From Ruminococcus hominis (GTDB lineage: Bacteria > Bacillota > Clostridia > Lachnospirales > Lachnospiraceae), in assembly GCF_014287355.1 (NCBI RefSeq), contig NZ_JACOPE010000001.1:930001-994000 (forward strand): DNA of 64,000 nt, in the 5' to 3' direction. Positions 62,754 to 64,000 of this stretch are shown here, in pieces. Each line of letters opens with the position of its first letter. Position 1 is the first letter of the stretch. The notes beneath the pieces were generated by a model. It searched no databases, was not told the DNA's origin, and saw only the letters and a list, made by a program, of their open reading frames with translations. The translations under genes were made by a program, and so were the position numbers.

Positions 62754-63806
62754 ATGGCAATAAGTGTAGATGTCCAGAAAAAGCTCGGGGAGTTTGAGTT
62801 GAATGTAAAGTTTGAAAGCACATCAAAAAGAATTGGGATTCTGGGCGCTTCCGGTTGCGGAAAAAGTATGACATTGAAAAGCATTGCCGGGATTGAAACT
62901 CCGACAGAAGGAAAAATCCAGATTGGCGAACATGTACTGTTTGATTCCAAAAATAAAGTGAATTTAAAGCCACAGAAAAGAAAAATAGGATATTTATTTC
63001 AAAACTATGCATTATTTCCAACGATGACGGTAGCTCAAAATATTGCGGCAGGATTAAAAGGAAGTAAGCAGGAAAAAGAAAAACGAGTCAGGGAGATGGC
63101 AGAAAAATTTCAGATTCAGGAATTATTAAAACGTCTGCCCGGACAACTTTCAGGAGGACAACAGCAAAGGGTTGCGCTGGCAAGAATCATGGCATACAGC
63201 CCGGATGTGATATTATTAGACGAACCGTTTTCTGCATTGGACGTATTTTTGAAAGACCATTTGCAACAGGAACTTGAAGAGCTGTTGAAGGATTACGAAG
63301 GAACAGTAATTATGGTTTCTCATAGCCGCGACGAAGTATATCGCTTTTGTGAAGAGCTGCTGATTTTGGATCAGGGAAGTGTAATCACAGCCGGAAAGAC
63401 AAAAGTAATCTTTAGTAACCCTCAATATCGCGCAGCAGCAAAATTGACCGGATGTAAAAATTTTGCTGAAATGCAATACACAGAATCTCCGAATAAAATT
63501 ATTTTGCCGGATTGGGGAGTTACATTACAGCTGAAAAAGGAAGTGCCAAAAGGGTGTACCTGCATCGGGTACCGTGCACATGATTTTGTGCCGATATGGG
63601 GAGAAAAAAAAGAAAATTGTATAGAGGTACGATTAAAAAGCATGTCAGAACTTCCGTTTGAAAATCAGTATTATTTAAATCCAGCAAATCCGAAGACACC
63701 TTCTATCTGCTGGTTTGTACAGAGAGAAAAGGAAAATGTAGTTGAGACAAATGGTTTGCCAGAGTATCTTCAGATTACAGAAGAAAGATTAATGTTTCTA
63801 AAATAA
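62754..63806 (+). CDS. modC: Molybdate ABC transporter ATPase ModC
   Basis: 350-residue ATPase. Walker A LGASGCGKSMTLK, Q-loop YLFQNYALFPTMTV, signature LSGGQQQRVALARIM, Walker B VILLDEPFSALDVF and H-loop MVSHSRDE. The C-terminal ~110 residues form a divergent regulatory domain; a clear Mop/TOBE signature is not obvious. Ribosome site AAAAGGAGA. Last gene of the molybdenum cluster, followed by a strong terminator. Confidence 0.93.
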   Translation: MAISVDVQKKLGEFELNVKFESTSKRIGILGASGCGKSMTLKSIAGIETPTEGKIQIGEHVLFDSKNKVNLKPQKRKIGYLFQNYALFPTMTVAQNIAAGLKGSKQEKEKRVREMAEKFQIQELLKRLPGQLSGGQQQRVALARIMAYSPDVILLDEPFSALDVFLKDHLQQELEELLKDYEGTVIMVSHSRDEVYRFCEELLILDQGSVITAGKTKVIFSNPQYRAAAKLTGCKNFAEMQYTESPNKIILPDWGVTLQLKKEVPKGCTCIGYRAHDFVPIWGEKKENCIEVRLKSMSELPFENQYYLNPANPKTPSICWFVQREKENVVETNGLPEYLQITEERLMFLK

Positions 63807-63827
63807 TGTTTTTAATACAAAAACAAA

Positions 63828-63883
63828 TGAAAAGTTCTCTTTTGGAAAGTGTGAAAACCATTTTCCGAAAGAGAACTTTTTGT
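63828..63883. terminator. Strong terminator after modC
   Basis: AAAAGTTCTCTTT...GGAAA pairs with TTTCC...AAAGAGAACTTTTT. A-run and T-run on both sides fit bidirectional use between convergent genes. Confidence 0.85.
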
Positions 63884-63909
63884 ATAGAATGGATAGGTAA
63901 TATGAATTG

Positions 63910-64000
63910 TTATAGCTCATCTAACATCTTCTCAAAAACATCTTGTGGGACCGGCTTGGAATAATAATATCCCTGTATAAAATCACAGTTCACAGATTTT
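63910..64000 (-). CDS. EAL-domain protein, C-terminal fragment
   Basis: The last 29 residues of a minus-strand gene cut by the window end: KSVNCDFIQGYYYSKPVPQD then VFEKMLDEL and a TAA stop. CDFIQGYYYSKP is the characteristic end of EAL cyclic-di-GMP phosphodiesterase domains. Whether GGDEF or sensor domains precede it cannot be seen. Confidence 0.75.
   Translation of the reverse strand, partial: KSVNCDFIQGYYYSKPVPQDVFEKMLDEL

Overview
The window is low-GC Firmicutes DNA, most likely from a spore-forming gut Lachnospiraceae (Dorea / Mediterraneibacter / Coprococcus-like). The family call is an inference from AddAB in place of RecBCD, LL-diaminopimelate aminotransferase, spoVA genes, a CspC-like subtilase, Bce-type and Pst/Pho systems, strong AGGAGG ribosome sites and perfect TTGACA-17-TATAAT promoters. 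I see no prophage, integrative element, rRNA operon or CRISPR array.

Layout. 1-4.4 kb: end of a MalY/PatB C-S lyase, then a polar amino-acid ABC transporter (binding protein, two permeases, ATPase). 4.5-7.1 kb: PrdX-like deacylase and an Rpn-family nuclease. 7.2-14.2 kb: addB-addA. 14.7-20.2 kb: DUF5721 gene, then an O-acetylation cluster (SGNH, DUF4358, MBOAT, DHHW) running into rluF. 20.3-27 kb: ligA, clpX, a cation/proton antiporter and a subtilase. 27.2-31.9 kb: Bce-type two-component system and ABC exporter. 32-34.6 kb: two paralogous membrane-anchored proteins around a decayed RhuM gene. 34.7-36.8 kb: spoVAC divergent from spoVAD-spoVAE. 36.9-43.1 kb: pstSCAB-phoU-phoP-phoR. 43.2-47.3 kb: glnA, an ANTAR regulator, dapF, dapL. 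48.3-53.8 kb: zinc-ribbon protein, LspA paralogue, nudC, yitT, pyrC, HAD phosphatase. 54-57.5 kb: tRNA-Gln, a LicT/GlcT-type antitermination leader, glucose PTS IICBA and its antiterminator. 57.5-63.8 kb: molybdenum cofactor genes (MoeA-like, moaA, MOSC-MogA fusion) and modABC. The last bases encode the C-terminus of an EAL-domain protein.

The most unexplained content is a family of composite non-coding repeats at 469-1265, 5114-5930, 14225-14750 and 47269-48240. Each combines a ~290-bp giant hairpin bounded by GTTGCTATTTAGTTCA-type inverted ends, a tandem array of 53-bp units that always contains one 64/65-bp unit (present in three copies), and a smaller hairpin with a fixed GTCGGGCTTGCCCGAC core. 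Stem sequences differ between copies while pairing is kept. One copy is flanked by TTAA and lies between the 3' ends of two convergent genes, both of whose stop codons lie in the repeat. Two further copies of the small hairpin, and two related G/C-rich hairpins, sit mostly at convergent gene ends.

Several leaders look regulated by transcription attenuation: glnA (promoter, then a terminator hairpin with an AAAGGT hexaloop, next to an ANTAR gene), ptsG (RAT/terminator starting 4 nt after a tRNA-Gln) and the moeA-like gene (promoter, terminator, then a 12-bp palindrome). Gene functions are read from motifs and remembered family features; no database search was run.
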